Counted from the stretch's first letter, positions 13,801 through 45,878 are shown. The stretch: 64,000 bases of DNA from Enoplosus armatus (GCF_043641665.1 NC_092192.1:23705978-23769977); one strand, 5' to 3'. Numbers and translations: made by a program. Notes: generated by a model not told the origin, from the letters alone.

Positions 13801-16535
13801 CTGATCCAGACTGTCTGACTGTAGCCACTTAATAACTTTTATTACCAGAAGTAGAAAAGTCTTGGCAGCGTCAAGTTTTCAAAAAGTCTGAATGATTTTA
13901 TCAGGGTGGAGTTACTTTCTGGAAGTCACTGCGCCGGCACGGCTGCTGGTCACCAAGAAATGGTTCCAGCGCATTACCTCCTCTAGAACCACTATTTGGC
14001 GCTTTTTACATTTCTGCCTGTGTGTGGATTAAATAAACAAGATACAACGTGTTAATCAGTGAGCTTTTGAGGTGTTGGTAGCTGTATGTTTTCTTTGGAC
14101 GGAGCCAGGCCGGCTGTTTCCCCCTGCCTCCAGTCGTTATGCTAAGCTAATCATCTCCTGGCACTAGCCCCATACATATCAAATGATTCCTTTAAAGCAA
14201 TATTTTTGTAGGTTTACAAATGACATTCGTGAACCTCAACATCACAGTTGGTAGCCACCATTATGGAAAAAAATACAGTAGTATATTATACAGTAGTTGT
14301 ACACACAAAAGATAAGTAGTTTGGCAACAACTGTTCACTATCTGGAAATGTTCACTGTAGCCTGGAGCAAATCGTTCCAATCCTCAACGGATGATCAAAA
14401 TAAACAAAAAATTGTTTGATTTACTGTAGCTATTTTTCTAAAATGTGGATGAGCACCACTTGCTTGATTAAACCTGTGTCAGGCCAGACTTTAATGTCAC
14501 AAATACACTAGGGGTGGGAATCACCAGAGGCCCCACGATATGATATTATCACGATATGATATTATCGCGATACAATATTATCACGATACGATATTATCAC
14601 GATATGATATCACGATACAATATTATCACGATACGATATCACAATGCAATATTTTCGTGATACAATATTATCACGATATGATATTATCACGATACGATAT
14701 GATGATATTGTGATTTATTACCTATTTTCAACCGCCAATGAATCCCAAAGGAAAACCTTGCCAACACCAGTTTTATCCAATCAGATAACGTTTTCTGTCT
14801 GTTCATCTCACTTCAAACATTTTTATTGCCGCAAGATGGGATTGTCCAGCAGACAGGCTGCCCAACGCTGTCATAAATACCTGTCATGAATGTTGCCCCT
14901 GACAAACTGAACTGAATGCACACGTGTGGACTACTGTACCATCACAGGTTTGAACAACGCAACTTGTACTTCAGGTTATGCAGCCCCTCCAGCAACTTTG
15001 TATTTGCACCATTGCTCATATATAATATCGATACAATATCGCCATGCAAAATATCATGATACTATGCTGTATCAATTTCCCCCTCCATAACTAAGATTCA
15101 CCCATTTGGGCTGCAATAGCTCGGCAAAACAGCAAACAAGTGTAATTCCCAAAATGCTGAACTTTTCATTAAATCTAAAAAGTACTGCCTTCAGTATTAA
15201 CAAAATGATGTCTATGTCGTGATATTTATCTATAAAGCTCCTAAACTTCCAAACTACGTCACGTCTCTCCCCTTCAGTTATGACTTAACTTAATGAACTG
15301 CTGGAATATTTAATCACCTATGGAGATCGTAAAGCTTCATTTCAGAGGTCTTTTATGACTGGCCTGTTACTTGTGTGATGCGGGTCTGGCAGTATTTAAG
15401 GACTGACTGTGAATGTTTGTCTGCATTCTCAAGTCTTGCTTGGAAATCTTGATCTCAGTGGCCCTACCTGATTGAACAAAGGCGAAGATGCAGCATGAAC
15501 TCGATGCCTGAAATGGTGAAAAGGACCCGAGAGGCTAAAAAGGTCAATTTAAAGCAAATAAGTGTCTGAGGGCTTTCGTCATAAATCATTCTCGCCAAAC
15601 AAAGATTCGGTTGATGATGATTAGTGGCCAATCGCGTGGTTCCGTTGTTTTGTGCTCATGCCTTTTAGGTTTGTTTGTCAGCTTTTCAGAATTTATGTCC
15701 GTGAAATATGCTGCAATTGAGGTCTTTGTTAGATTAGTTGTTCCTTTAAACACGGGTGCGTGTCCTCAAAGTCTTCACAGAGGGAATTCCTGCCATTTCA
15801 AGTGTCCATCGGCCCACTGTTAAGAACCCTGCAGCCGCACAGACGGACCTAATGCCACTGAATTAGATCCGTTGTGTCATGGTTTTACAAATCAAACAAT
15901 GGTCTTTATGGGGGGGGGGGGGTAAAGCGGGGGTCAACAACATCACAGCACTTGAATCTTGGCGTTATGTCAGTGCCTTCTCTAGCTTACTGGACTTTAT
16001 AGTTGAAAAGCCATAAGATGATCCAGGCTCCTCGTTTTTACCTACAGCAAGCTCGTGTATCGCTGGTTTCTATATTTTGGAGGTCTTTAAGTGTCTACTG
16101 GCCCATTCGCTTTGATGTCTTCAACTGCACATTCAGCCCCACGGTGGAACTGCATGCTGATGCTGTGTCGCAATTTCGCCAACAATTGAATGCTACATGT
16201 TTGGCGCCCCCCCCCAGAGAATACAAAGTGTGGTGGCCCGAGGCCTGGCTTACCTATGTTCCAAAGCGTCATCTGCTGAGGACATTAAGGAGATGGAAAA
16301 CAGGCCCTGTTATATGCGGTGCAGCTAGCCATTAAATAGGTCACTTTTTGCCCCCCCCCCATACCAAACATAGAAAATCAGTTCATCTGCTGATGTCGAC
16401 TTTTGGAATCTACTTCAAAGAGACCCCCCCCCCCCCCAAAAAAAAAGAGTGAGGCAGTATTCAAGTGATCATTTATCCAAAACTCAAGGGATAGAGATGT
16501 CTGGATAACCCATTGTCTTGGATAAAGTAATGAAG

Positions 16536-16566
<31 letters not shown>

Positions 16567-17242
16567 AATTTGCCCTTAAATGGTAATGTGTAGGGTTCCC
16601 TCCTTATCAGTGACAGGCTCAGGGGACTTTCTTTGCTTTTAATTTCCACATAGGTTATGCAAGAACATCCCTAACAATCAGCGTATAAAGTCATTGTACA
16701 GAAATTATCCAGAACCGCTAGCACCCTCACCCCCCCACGGTCTGCGTCTGTCTACAGTCACATCTGACAACAAAAACCCTTCTGATAAGACCGAGCCTGA
16801 TAAAGTAAGGGGCCTGTTATCAAACCAGGATCACATTGGGGCCCTTCATATGCAAAGTTGTCGAAACTGATCCCAGAGCGCACGCCGCTGCACTTTGGTC
16901 AACTTTGCACGGCGCTTTACACCAGTAGCAGAACCCCCCCCACCCAACCCGCATTCTATACAAAGGAACCATTACTAGACAAACAGAACTTACAGTTTGG
17001 AGGCTGTAGTCATCCGACGCGCTGCCGTTTGGTACGTCCAGGGCGCAACGTGCCGACCGCAGGGCTCCCCAGGGCTGACGCCCGGGGGCCGGAGAGTCCC
17101 CGAGGCAGAGGGCGCTCAGCACTCGGCTTTCCTGCCGCTGCTTGAGCAGCTCCAGCTCGCACAAGCCGGCCAGGCTGGCCTCCAGCCGCTCCTTATTCCG
17201 ACTGCGCTCCGCTTTCATGGGCAGGGAGAACGCCGGGAACAT
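1784..17242 (-). CDS. dact3: dact3: Dapper/Frodo-family Wnt scaffold, 3 coding exons
   Basis: Cytoplasmic and nuclear scaffold that binds Dishevelled through a C-terminal PDZ ligand and tunes Wnt signalling (family knowledge). Model: exon 1 16994-17242, exon 2 4778-4907, exon 3 1784-3420; 671 residues. Junction phases agree (249 nt, then 130 nt, then 1637 nt). The start is the internal Met at 17242, not the longer frame at 17278, because from that Met the protein aligns residue for residue with the start of vertebrate DACT3 (AFSLP, then EASLAGLCEL). Exon 3 carries the YIFGLIQRR/PRTS block (about residues 201-221), AEYIPAQP, RSQSENSL, YRRWQSTLEL, a GESESS acidic serine run, SGGLVWPQQL and the terminal MTTV. 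SGGLVWPQQL and LKVMTTV favour DACT3 over DACT1, which ends LKLMTTV. The SSGFYE and PLHAVA motifs of the family are not found. A dact4-type paralog is a less likely alternative. Confidence 0.88.
3421..4777 (-). other. dact3 intron 2
   Basis: Intron between exons 2 and 3. It contains one dispersed repeat (about 4330-4615) and otherwise no coding-like segment; I searched it for an exon encoding SSGFYE or PLHAVA and saw none. Confidence 0.6.
4330..4615 (+). repeat. Dispersed fish repeat, SINE-like
   Basis: Reads as the familiar fish interspersed repeat with 'gtggttagcactgtcgcctc', 'cagccctattggtgactggc' and 'gtcagccggggtcggctcc', closing in ATGGATGG tail units. Family identity is from memory of similar fish sequences; copy number would need a genome search. 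Confidence 0.7.
4778..4907 (-). CDS. dact3: dact3 exon 2 (leucine-zipper part)
   Basis: Acceptor TATTCCAG and donor CTG|GTAAAA bound a 130 nt exon entering in phase 0 and leaving after one base. It encodes SSLQCTPWGIKASLEQQVAE and then LKVNSEV, which corresponds to the leucine-rich coiled-coil segment (LGQQLGDLSLES) of human DACT3. Confidence 0.75.
5359..6000. mobile_element. Proposed non-autonomous piggyBac-type MITE
   Basis: The two ends are inverted copies: TTAA-AGGTCCCATATT at 5359-5374 and, on the opposite strand, TTAA-AGGGCCCATATT ending at 6000. The TTAA on both sides fits piggyBac-type target duplication. The body (about 634 bp) has no transposase frame. A second end-like match, TTAAAAGGTCCCATATTGT, occurs near 23178. 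Assignment to piggyBac is inference from TTAA and the inverted ends only. Confidence 0.6.
6389..6434 (+). repeat. CA microsatellite
   Basis: Interrupted (CA)n array of about 45 bases; explains the His/Thr-rich open frames across it. Confidence 0.95.
7780..7810 (+). repeat. CA microsatellite
   Basis: (CA)n of about 30 bases, followed by looser CA-rich sequence to about 7880. Confidence 0.95.
9160..9350. repeat. Interspersed repeat, copy A
   Basis: Contains 'ttctaatggccagcaggg', 'gactccactg', 'caaaaagaag' and 'agaagtctatgagaaaa'. The same segments occur inverted at 35745-35850 in gramd1b, so this is a family of dispersed elements rather than unique DNA. Confidence 0.7.
11807..11900. repeat. 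Near-perfect 34 nt inverted repeat (hairpin)
   Basis: Arms 11807-11840 and 11867-11900 are reverse complements with 2 mismatches in 34, separated by 26 bases. The arm core is caccatttccagggg. Probably a relic of a foldback or MITE-type repeat. Confidence 0.85.
13430..13640. repeat. Common teleost interspersed repeat
   Basis: Recognised by 'aatttgcctcacagggcttt', 'acaacaccctctgtccttag' and 'aatggaagaaacctgaggaa', a unit seen widely in percomorph genomes (from memory). It accounts for the cysteine-rich minus-strand open frame here. Confidence 0.75.
14090..14190. repeat. Short interspersed fish repeat
   Basis: Segment with 'gacggagccaggccggctgt', 'ttccccctgcctccag' and 'ttatgctaagctaa', resembling a dispersed teleost repeat. 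Confidence 0.55.
14505..15090. mobile_element. MITE-like element with ATATCG tandem core
   Basis: Starts 'aggggtgggaatcaccagag' and ends, inverted, 'aatttccccct'. From about 14518 to 14710 it consists of tandem 'cacgatatgatattat' variants, and a shorter echo ('atatcgatacaatatcgcc') is near the right end. Similar end and core arrangements recur in fish genomes; no transposase is present. Confidence 0.5.
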
Positions 17243-17480
17243 GACTCCAAAGGAGCCCGGCAGCTCTCGCAAAGACATCGCTGCACTCCCGTTTTCCTCG
17301 TCACTCTTCCCGACAAAGGGAGGCCAAACGGGTCCCCTCGCACGCTTGACTGGCCCTTCTTGCTCTCCGGATACCCACAGCGGAGCGGCGTCGGCCGTAG
17401 GCTTCAGCTGCTGATCTCGCCGCCGTCGGACTCGGAGCCATTCCCCTCCTCTAAACCTGCGCTCCGCTGCGCAGTCTTAC
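16990..17480. promoter_or_regulatory. CpG-rich first-exon/promoter region of dact3
   Basis: By eye, dense in CpG dinucleotides and GC-rich over about 500 bp covering the dact3 start, in contrast to AT-rich flanks. No TATA box is evident just upstream on the minus strand. Called on composition and position only. Confidence 0.5.
16994..17242 (-). CDS. dact3: dact3 first coding exon
   Basis: 83 codons from the chosen Met to donor AACT|GTAAGT. Contains the family signature LEASLAGLCELELLKQRQE. The exon and its 5' side (about 16990-17480) are markedly GC- and CpG-rich compared with the flanks, as expected for a CpG-island first exon. The open frame extends 12 codons further upstream (Met at 17278), which I treat as 5' UTR. 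Confidence 0.85.
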
Positions 17481-20400
17481 TTGGACAGCTGTTGGCGGAG
17501 CCTGTGAAGGCACGCAGGCCTTTTGTTGGCCCTGCCAAACACCCTCAATCCACTGAGGCCACCAAAAATAATAAATAAATAAAAAATAATAATAATTCAT
17601 AACCCCCCCCTCCCTCCCCCCCATGATGTCACAAAAGAGTGATAGAAGACATAATACCAACTATGGGGGCGCAGAGTGGTGTGTTTGTGGTGGTCATTAG
17701 TGAGATTTTAACAGTCTTCACTGTGATCAATCAGTAAAAGTATTGAAGCATAATAAATATATTTTTTGGATAAGATGTTGTCAGCAGTGTGTTATTTTGG
17801 CCATTATAGCCACACGTGGAAACATTTAGAGGCCCATGCGCCTACTGTACTGAACCACAGGATATATGTGATGGGGTACTGTACATGCAGGACATACCGG
17901 ATCCTGTACCTACACAGCCCATTTACTCGTGGCAGATGGTCGACTTATCTGTACCATCGCTGACAAGGAATTGGTGCAATGAACGACGAAGTGCTGCCCT
18001 TCCCCAAGGTTTTGGGGAAAAGTCTCTCTCCAGCAGGCTGTGTAGATTTACAGCTAAGCAACCCCACCCAGTGGTTATGAGTGGGAACGGTATCAATTCC
18101 TACTGGAATAAGTTTACTGTTCCAAGTAAAATGTCTAAATACAAAAAGTTCTACCCAAGAAGTGTGGGTAACATCCATTTGAAACATTTCTCTCGGTCCT
18201 GTTGAAAACACTCGAAAGCATATTTGGTGCAACTGCCTTCAGATAATTTGATATCCAAAAATAATCCTATAAATTACTGAGCTTTATCATTGCACAGTGT
18301 CTATTCTACCTCTACATCGCTGCATGTGGCGACATAATATATGTGAAATGCATTTGTAGGTGCACTCCGTGTGGTGCAAGAGTGCACGAGTAATGCAGAC
18401 TCACAGTTGCTGGGGAGGGGGTAGGGGGGTGACAACTTGTAGCATTAGAACAAAGCAAGAAAAGGAAAATGTTCTTGGGTTGAACTCGACCAGCCCACTG
18501 AGCCAGACCCTAATCCACGAATGACACAAATTCACACATATTTCATACATTTGATGGGCTTTTATTCATTCCCCTGTTTCATTATACCCCCCCCCCCCCC
18601 CCCCCCCCCCATAACCCCCTTTTTTTCTTTACTTATAATCGGCGCTACGGGTATACACAACAATATACATTACATGATCATATCTGTACAAACACTTGAA
18701 AGTCTGTTTTGCGCATGTAAGTAGTTTACCAGGTCGGGTATTGTAAGCACGCACAGAAAAAATATATACATACTGCAAGTGTGTGTACTAATTCTTGAGA
18801 GCTGAAGCTTCGGGTACATTTTTGGGGGGGGACCAAACACAGATTTGTCACTTCACACAGCCATAAAGGCCACGCTGTGACTGGCCGACACTTGGTGGTT
18901 GAACTTCGAGACTGCACTGAACTGAACTTCAAAGATCGACTTTTTCATGGGGTTAAAATAAAGCCTCTCTCACACATGCGTGAAGTTCGGCATGTCGGAG
19001 AGAACTGATCTCCCATCGACCCATTTGCTGGTCTTGACTTGTGCGTCTGCCAGTCTCGCATTTTTAGCGATAGCGGATTTCGGAAAGGTCCCACGTCTCG
19101 GAACCCACCCCGTCATTGGATGAACGACTGGGTTGGGATTGGCCAGAGCGGATGGAGATCTGTCTGAGCGCGGATGGGGCTCCCAGGCTCCAAGTGAGGC
19201 TCTCTTAGGACATCTACGGTATGGACAGAGCGTCAAGTGCACAAATGAAGACGCACACATGCGTACGTGACAAATCGCCTCGCCGTGTGCTTGTGTAAGG
19301 ACATGCTTCCTTTGCAAGCAGTCGATAGAAAGGGCTTTACTGATATGTCCTAGTAACAGAGTTAAGAGCACAGCAATGGCTGCCATGCAGTTGCCATACC
19401 AGTGCCTTAACTGGACAGGAAAGACGGACATACCGTGATATATACTGCTACCAAAAATCTGCCCGCTACCGTCCGTGCTTCAAAATATACCGTGATATAA
19501 TTTTCAGGCCTCACCACCCGGCCCTAGCCCAGAGTTTTCACTAAAACCTTTCACTTTCTGTAGAGGACCCCTGGTCTGGTTTCCACCAACTCCGCTCGTT
19601 ACCATAATTTGAGCTGGCTGCCTCCAGATGTATAATTCTCACCACAAAGCGACTCAATATCAAGTCTTGACTCATTGAGATAGTTGTTGACCTTCCCCCG
19701 GCCAGGAATACCATCAGAGTGAAGTCACTGCCAGTCTCTTTTACTTTCAGCGAGGCCTCTTGTTTCTCTTTGAGGCTGCCTGTTAGCCACTCAAGGTTCA
19801 AGGTTCATTTACTATGTCATTATACAACGAAAAATATTTATATCTGACATTTAGCCTACTTCATGGCTTGACTGTTAGGGCCCCATAGACTGTATATCAA
19901 GATGGCCGATGCAGCTCCAAAAATGAAGGCAAACTCAAAATGAAGGGGATCCCGCCCATACACCCTCAATCCTCAGCTGTCAATCATGACATTTCACAGC
20001 ATCAAATAACCAATTAAAACCAAACTGGTGAGAAAAAAGTACACTACAACACACATCAGCATGATAAGAACTACCTAAAATGACAGAAACCATTCTTTGA
20101 GATGACATCGAGGGGGACGGAGCTTATGACCTATACTGCAGCCAGCCACCGCGGGGGGGGGGGGGGGGGGGGGGGGGTCCATCTTTATATATACAGTCAA
20201 TGGTTGGCCCACAGTACGTATAGGACTTGTACATGACAATCACACATGAATGCCACAGAAAACAAAAACATATGACGTGGAATCACACAGAAGTATGGCG
20301 CAAGCTCTCAGGGAAAACCAGCCCTGATCGGCCAAAAAGTGCCCGGTAAAAATTGTCCTGACTGACCATATACGTCTTAAAAACACACCACACATGTATG

Positions 20401-20881
20401 CTGTTACATTTTGATTCTTCACAGTTCATATTGAACAAAAGTAAACAGGTTAAAATACTGCAAACTGTGGATTTGTTACAGTGTCTTATCGTGTTTCCCG
20501 GTTTTCAGAGGTAAAAACACAAAGAAGGGCTCCAGCAGCTGTTGGAGCTCCTCGAAAGGGGAAGGAAACGTGTGTGTGTTTTTGCAGAAGAAGTTCCATG
20601 GTTTGGGTCCATCTGTTCTTGTCCGTATGTGCAAAGAAAAAACAAACAAACAAGCTTTGTGACGCAGCCTTGTGTGGAAAACGAGACAGAAGTAAAGCCA
20701 TGTGCGAGTCCTGCCGAGGATTTTGTCTCTTGCGGGACGTGTTCGATGCGCCTGCTGCAGGTTTGATTTCTTGAAGAGCTCTCCGAGTGGACCCCAAGCT
20801 TTAAAAAAAAGCCAACATCCTCTCCAGTAAAGGTCGTGATGATTATGAAATCAGTGATGCGGGTTTCCTCTGTTTTCGGAC
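17243..20881. other. Spacer between gramd1b 3' end and dact3 5' end
   Basis: Contains the dact3 promoter-side GC-rich sequence (to about 17480), a 26-base poly-C (about 18585-18610), a repeat with 'taccgtgatata' units (about 19430-19530) and the MITE at 19882-20203. No protein gene recognised. The lower side of 20882 is presumably gramd1b 3' UTR. Confidence 0.5.
19882..20203. mobile_element. MITE with inverted ends and internal poly-G
   Basis: Left end 'catagactgtatatcaagat' and right end 'ccatctttatatatacagtc' are inverted copies (shared core gactgtatat...aagatgg). The body has 'tatactgcagccagccaccg' followed by a 25-base G run (20153-20177). A related fragment is at about 62440-62560. Confidence 0.75.
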
Positions 20882-41161
<20,280 letters not shown>

Positions 41162-41236
41162 GGAAGACCTCAGCCCACAGCGTCAGACTTGTATTTGCTT
41201 CATTCATCCACTCATTCAGACAGCAACAGCAGCAGG

Positions 41237-41300
41237 AGGAGGAGGAGGAGGAGACGAGGGAGCAGAGAGAAGAGAGGAGGAGGAGGAGGATGGAGCTGCC
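41237..41300 (+). repeat. GAGGAG-rich purine tract
   Basis: 'gcaggaggaggaggagga' and neighbouring GA-rich sequence; on the minus strand it is a CT-rich leader directly upstream of the predicted gramd1b start, so it would be 5' UTR or core promoter. Confidence 0.7.
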
Positions 41301-41984
41301 TCTGAGAATCCATGCCAAAGAATACATGAATGGGGGTTGGTCGTAAACAGGCAGGTACACTTGCCCCCTCCCAGAAATGCAGTTCAACAGGCTTCTTTCC
41401 TGTTTCCCCTCCTTAACCCCCCCCCGCCCACCCTCTCTTTTTCTTCCCGAGTGATGACTAACAGGATTCTGCTGCAGCCGCTTTCTCTAAGTCTGCCCTC
41501 CCTCGGCCACTCTGCCGACCCGGACCTCCTTTACTCAATTGCTTGTGCTCAGACCATTGTCATCTTTATACCCCATCATCCCTTTTTTTTCTATGTAGAA
41601 AAAAAGAAATTACTCTGTTTTTAGAGTTAATGTCCTTTTTTTTTGGGTGAATATTGTATCCAGAACATGTCTTCTTAAGGTTAAGGTTTTGGCCAAATAC
41701 AATAGTGCCGTTTTATTTGATTTCCGTATGATTTTCCCGTCTTCATGCAGGCTGTGATTTAGATGTAGAAGGAGGAAATTGCTGACATATTTGTATGAGT
41801 TGTGTTCAATTATACTGACAGCATAAGCGGCAAGTGTTTATTCTAATTGCCATTACTTTTGACACCTAGGGTTTAAAAATGCTTGACGACTCTATTTTGA
41901 CTGAAGGATCTGGTTTAAAAATAATAATATATCACATAGAGAGAGCCTGGAGGTGAAGATTAAAACTAATTCAATGGGGCTGTA

Positions 41985-42569
41985 GTTAACAGGCAAACAT
42001 TTCATAACTGCTATTGGAGATTAGACCCAGTTATACCCAAATTAGTTCATCCAGATCAAACAGGGTTTGTGAAAAATAGATTTGCAGCAGACAATGTCAG
42101 AAGATGGTTACATGTTATTCTTTCTGTTCCTAATTCAATTCCACCGCCTGCTGTATATGTATCTATTGACGCAGCAAAGGTATTTGATCGATTGGAATTG
42201 ACTTTTCTTTGGTTTACATTAAAACACATAGATTTTGGAAAACAATCTAATTTACAATTTAAATACGATGAACCCTTCTGCTCAAGTACTAACTGGAAGC
42301 CATTTTTCATCCCGGTTTCCAATTTGTAGAGGGACTCGTCAAGGATGCCCTCTTTCCCCGTTTCTATTTGCCTCAAAATACGGCAGTCACAGACTATAAC
42401 CCCCTTTCTGGTAGGAAATATATGTAATTTTATTTAGCTGTATGCAGATGATATTTTGCTATATTTGGGTAATGCAATGTGCAATCTGCCGTAGGTTATT
42501 GAGATTTTTATGTTAGTTAGTACCTTTTCAGGCTATAAAATGAATATGAAAAAATGTGCACTTTTATCC
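41985..42569 (+). pseudogene. L1/Tx1-type LINE reverse transcriptase remnant
   Basis: Plus frames encode LVHPDQTGFVKNR, FAADNVRRWLHVI, YVSIDAAKVFDRLE and, after frameshifts, LYADDILLYLGN (the YADD catalytic box of reverse transcriptase) and SGYKMNMKKCALL. 5' and 3' parts are missing. It stops at the TTAA where the piggyBac element begins. Confidence 0.85.
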
Positions 42570-44312
42570 TTAACCCTTTAACACCGAGTGTGTTGTCGGC
42601 GACACGTTTGCACAAGCGGACTTTGGATTACCATAATTATGTCACGGTTTGTGCTATCGGAAAAATTCCAACGGTTTCTGAAAGCTGAGATGTTGCGTCA
42701 TTACGGTAATTTCACTCGCGCCTCTCCCGGAAGCCCGTGAAGCAGCCCCGGAGACATACACACAGCAGAGCGGTGAAAGAGAGCGGAGAACAGAAATTTT
42801 TGACTAAAAAAATGTCAGCAAGACGACCCTCCCGGGTGATAAAACCTCCATGGAGGTTGAGAGAAGGATTTGAGACCGAAGGACCAACGGAAGGAGCAAC
42901 TTCTGGTGAAGAAAGGTAACGTTAGACAAGTTGAATTTCTGGATGAATGGAGCTCTCTCTACTTTTCTCTAGCTAGTTTTTACTTTGTATATGTTATTGT
43001 ATGTGTAAATCGACGCTGACCTTTTTAGAACAGTGTACCAAGTCTGTTAGTTTGTACTATGAGTGCGTATTTGTACTTTCTATGCATAAATGTGCGCATC
43101 GTGCACTACAAAATATGACGCATGCATTATTTGTTTGCCGACTTTTTTAGAATAATGTGTAACGTTACCAAGTCTTGTTTGTACAGTGTACCATACCTTG
43201 TTTGTACTATACAGTTTGTGTGACCACCTGAATGTTTTTCTCCACTACTTTCAATTTGTCTTGTGATGAGGAACAGCTATACTGTGTATGTGCTATGAAA
43301 TGACAATAAATAAATATTCTTCTTCTTCTTCAAGTGGCCTTTGTCCTGGGAGAGGCTGTGAGGATGCTGGAGGTGGTGATGAGGAGGTGTCCACCAGAGG
43401 TCACATTCAGGGCCGTAGAGGGAGAAGCCGTGGGGATGCTGGAGGTTCTGGTGATGCTGTCAGAGACCGAAGACGCTCACCACATCATCAAAGATGGAAG
43501 ACGGAGACCCCAACCACCTCTCAATATGGGAAACCCACCACCAGGTGATATCTTTTCCCACTTTTTTGATGCTGCAGTTTTCAAACTCATCTGTGAAAAC
43601 ACAAATAAGAATGCAGCCAAAAACCTGGAGAAAGGGAGAAAGTTCTTCTGGACTGAAATGACTCCCGTTGAAATGAAGAGGTTCATAGGCATGTTGCTGT
43701 ACATGTCAGTTTTGGACCTACCAAAGATTAGTGACTCTTGGCGTCGGCAAACCATTTTCCATGTGCCATTCCCTGCCACCGTCTTGCCCTGAGACCGGTT
43801 CTTGGCCATTTTATCAAATCATCAGTGACTCAGAGAAAAGTGAAGAAAATGATAAGAAAAAGGGCACAGAGGATTATGACCACCTCCACCGGGTCAGACC
43901 TCTCATGGAGGTGATACGCATGAACTGCAAGGCCATCTACCACCCAAGACAGCACCTTGCAGTCGACGAAAGGATGGTTGGGACCAAGGCCAGGCTCAGC
44001 ATCAAGCAGTACATGAAGGCCAAGCCAACAAAGGGGGGGCTGAAGTTTTTTGTGCTTGCTGACATCAACGGCTACACCATCGACTTCAAGCTCTACACGG
44101 GCAAGTCCAAGATGGCATCAGGGAAGGGGCTCTCTTTTGATGTTGTAACGGGACCAGTCAACAAAGACTACCTGGGGTCTGGGTATATTGTCTACACAGA
44201 CAACTTTTACAACAGTCCCCTCCTCTTCCGACACCTGAGCCAGCAAGGATTCGGAGCTTGTGGAACATACAGGTAATGTACAATGGCTGCCCACTGCTCC
44301 TAGTGATGTGTA

Positions 44313-45878
44313 TCATACTCAAAAAAATTAAAGAAACACTTTTTAATCAGAGTATAGCATCAAGTTAATTAAACTTCTGGGATATTGATCTGGTCAGTTA
44401 AGTAGCAGAGGGGGTTGTTAATCAGTTTCATCTGCTTTGGTGTTAATGAAATTAACAGCAGGTGCACTAGAGGGGCAACAATGAGATGACCCCCAAAACA
44501 GGAATGGTTTTCCAGGTGGAGGCCACTGACATTCTTTCCCTCCTCATCTTTTCTGACTGTTTTTCACTAGTTTTGCATTTGGCTAGGGTCAGTGTCACCA
44601 CTGGTAGCATGAGGCGATACCTGGATCCTACAGAGGTTGCACAGGCAGTCCAACTCCTCCAAGATGGCACATCAATACGTGCCATTGCCAGAAGGTTTGC
44701 TTTGTCTCCCAGCACAGTCTCAAGAGCATGTAGGAGATTCCAGGAGACAGGCAGTTACTCTAGGAGAGCTGGACAGGGCCGTAGAAGGTCCTTAACCCAT
44801 CAGTAGGACCGGTATCTGCTCCTTTGTGCAAGGAGGAACAGGATGAGCACTGCCAGAGCCCTACAAAATGACCTCCAGCAGGCCACTGGTGTGAATGTCT
44901 CTGACCAAACAATCAGAAACAGACTTCATGAGGGTGGCATGAGGGCCCGACGTCTTCTAGTGGGCCCTGTGCTCACTGCCCGGCACCGTGGAGCTCGATT
45001 GGCATTTGCCATAGAACACCAGAATTGGCAGGTCCACCACTGGCGCCCTGTGCTTTTCACAGACGAGAGCAGGTTCACCCTGAGCACATGTGACAGACAT
45101 GAAATGATCTGGAGAAGCCGTGGAGAACGTTATGCTGCCAGTAACATCGTTCAGCATGACCTGCTTGGTGGTGGCTCAGTGATGGTCTGGGGAGGCATAT
45201 CCATGGAGGGACGCACAGACCTCTACAGGCTAGACAACAGCACCCTGACGGCATTAGGTATCGGGATGAAATCTTTGGACCAATTGTCAGACCTTACGCT
45301 GGTGCAGTGGGTCCTGGGTTCCTCCTGGTGCACGACAATGCCCAGCCTCATGTGGCGAGAGTATGCAGGCAGTTCCTGGAGGAAGAAGGAATTGATACCA
45401 TTGACTAGCCCTCACGCTCGCCTGACCTGAATCCAATAGAACACCTCTGGGACATTATGTTTCGGTCCATCCGACGCCGCCAGGTTGCACCTCAGACTGT
45501 CCAGGAGTGATGCCCTGGTCCAGATCTGGGAGGAGATACCCCAGGACACCATCCGTCGTCTCATTCGGAGCATGCCCCAATGTTGTCAGGCAAGCACGTG
45601 GGGGCAATACACAGGACTGAGTACCATTTTGAGTTGCTGCAATGGAATTTCAGCAAAATGGACTAGCCTGCCGCATCATTTTTTCACTTTGATTTTCGGG
45701 GTGTCTTTGAATTCAGCCCTCTGTAGGTTGATAATTTTCATTTCCATCAAACGATGTGGCATCCTTTCGTTCCTAACCTATTACACAGTCCATATCAGTA
45801 TAGATATCCAGCATGGTTTTTTTCCCATTGAGATCTGATGTGTTTTCAAAGTGTTCCTTTTAATTTTTTTGAGCAGTG
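44313..45878 (+). mobile_element. Tc1-like DD34E transposon, 1.57 kb
   Basis: Bounded by target duplications TA at 44311-44312 and 45879-45880. Inverted ends share CTCAAAAAAATTAAA, and then GAACACTTT at the right and GAAACACTTT at the left. Inserted in the piggyBac element, in a non-coding gap between transposase pieces. Its open frame carries several disabling changes. Confidence 0.88.
44610..45600 (+). pseudogene. Tc1 transposase, disabled
   Basis: Starts MRRYLDPTEVAQAVQLLQDG; the HTH region includes IRAIARRFALSPSTVSRACR. Catalytic D in LFTDESRF, second D in LVHDNA, E in LNPIEHLW, with 34 residues between the last two (DD34E). Lesions: TAG at 44804-44806, a frameshift near 45250, TAG at 45406-45408 (in the usual DWPxxSPDLNP position) and a small deletion near 45505. 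Usual length about 340 residues. Confidence 0.88.

Larger units (their letters stand above)
4908..16993 (-). other. dact3 intron 1 (12 kb)
   Basis: No supported exon. It holds the proposed MITE at 5359-6000, CA arrays (about 6389-6434, 7780-7810, 8920-8934, 12337-12347), repeats at 9160-9350, 13430-13640 and 14090-14190, a hairpin at 11807-11900, an ATATCG-type tandem array at 14518-14710, and poly-C/poly-G runs near 15910, 16425 and 16545. Open frames of 80-190 codons here overlap repeats or lack any conserved motif. Confidence 0.6.

Noticed and set aside
17243..17278. Upstream Met at 17278 as dact3 start
   Set aside because: Alignment with DACT3 starts exactly at the Met 12 codons later; kept as 5' UTR though not excluded.
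16997..17578. 193-codon plus open frame opposite dact3 exon 1
   Set aside because: Antisense of a GC-rich coding exon, where stops are rare on either strand; the minus frame has the real homology.
18970..19431. 153-codon minus open frame in the gramd1b-dact3 spacer
   Set aside because: No recognisable domain, no splice context, next to a 'taccgtgatata' repeat; looks like repeat-derived chance frame.
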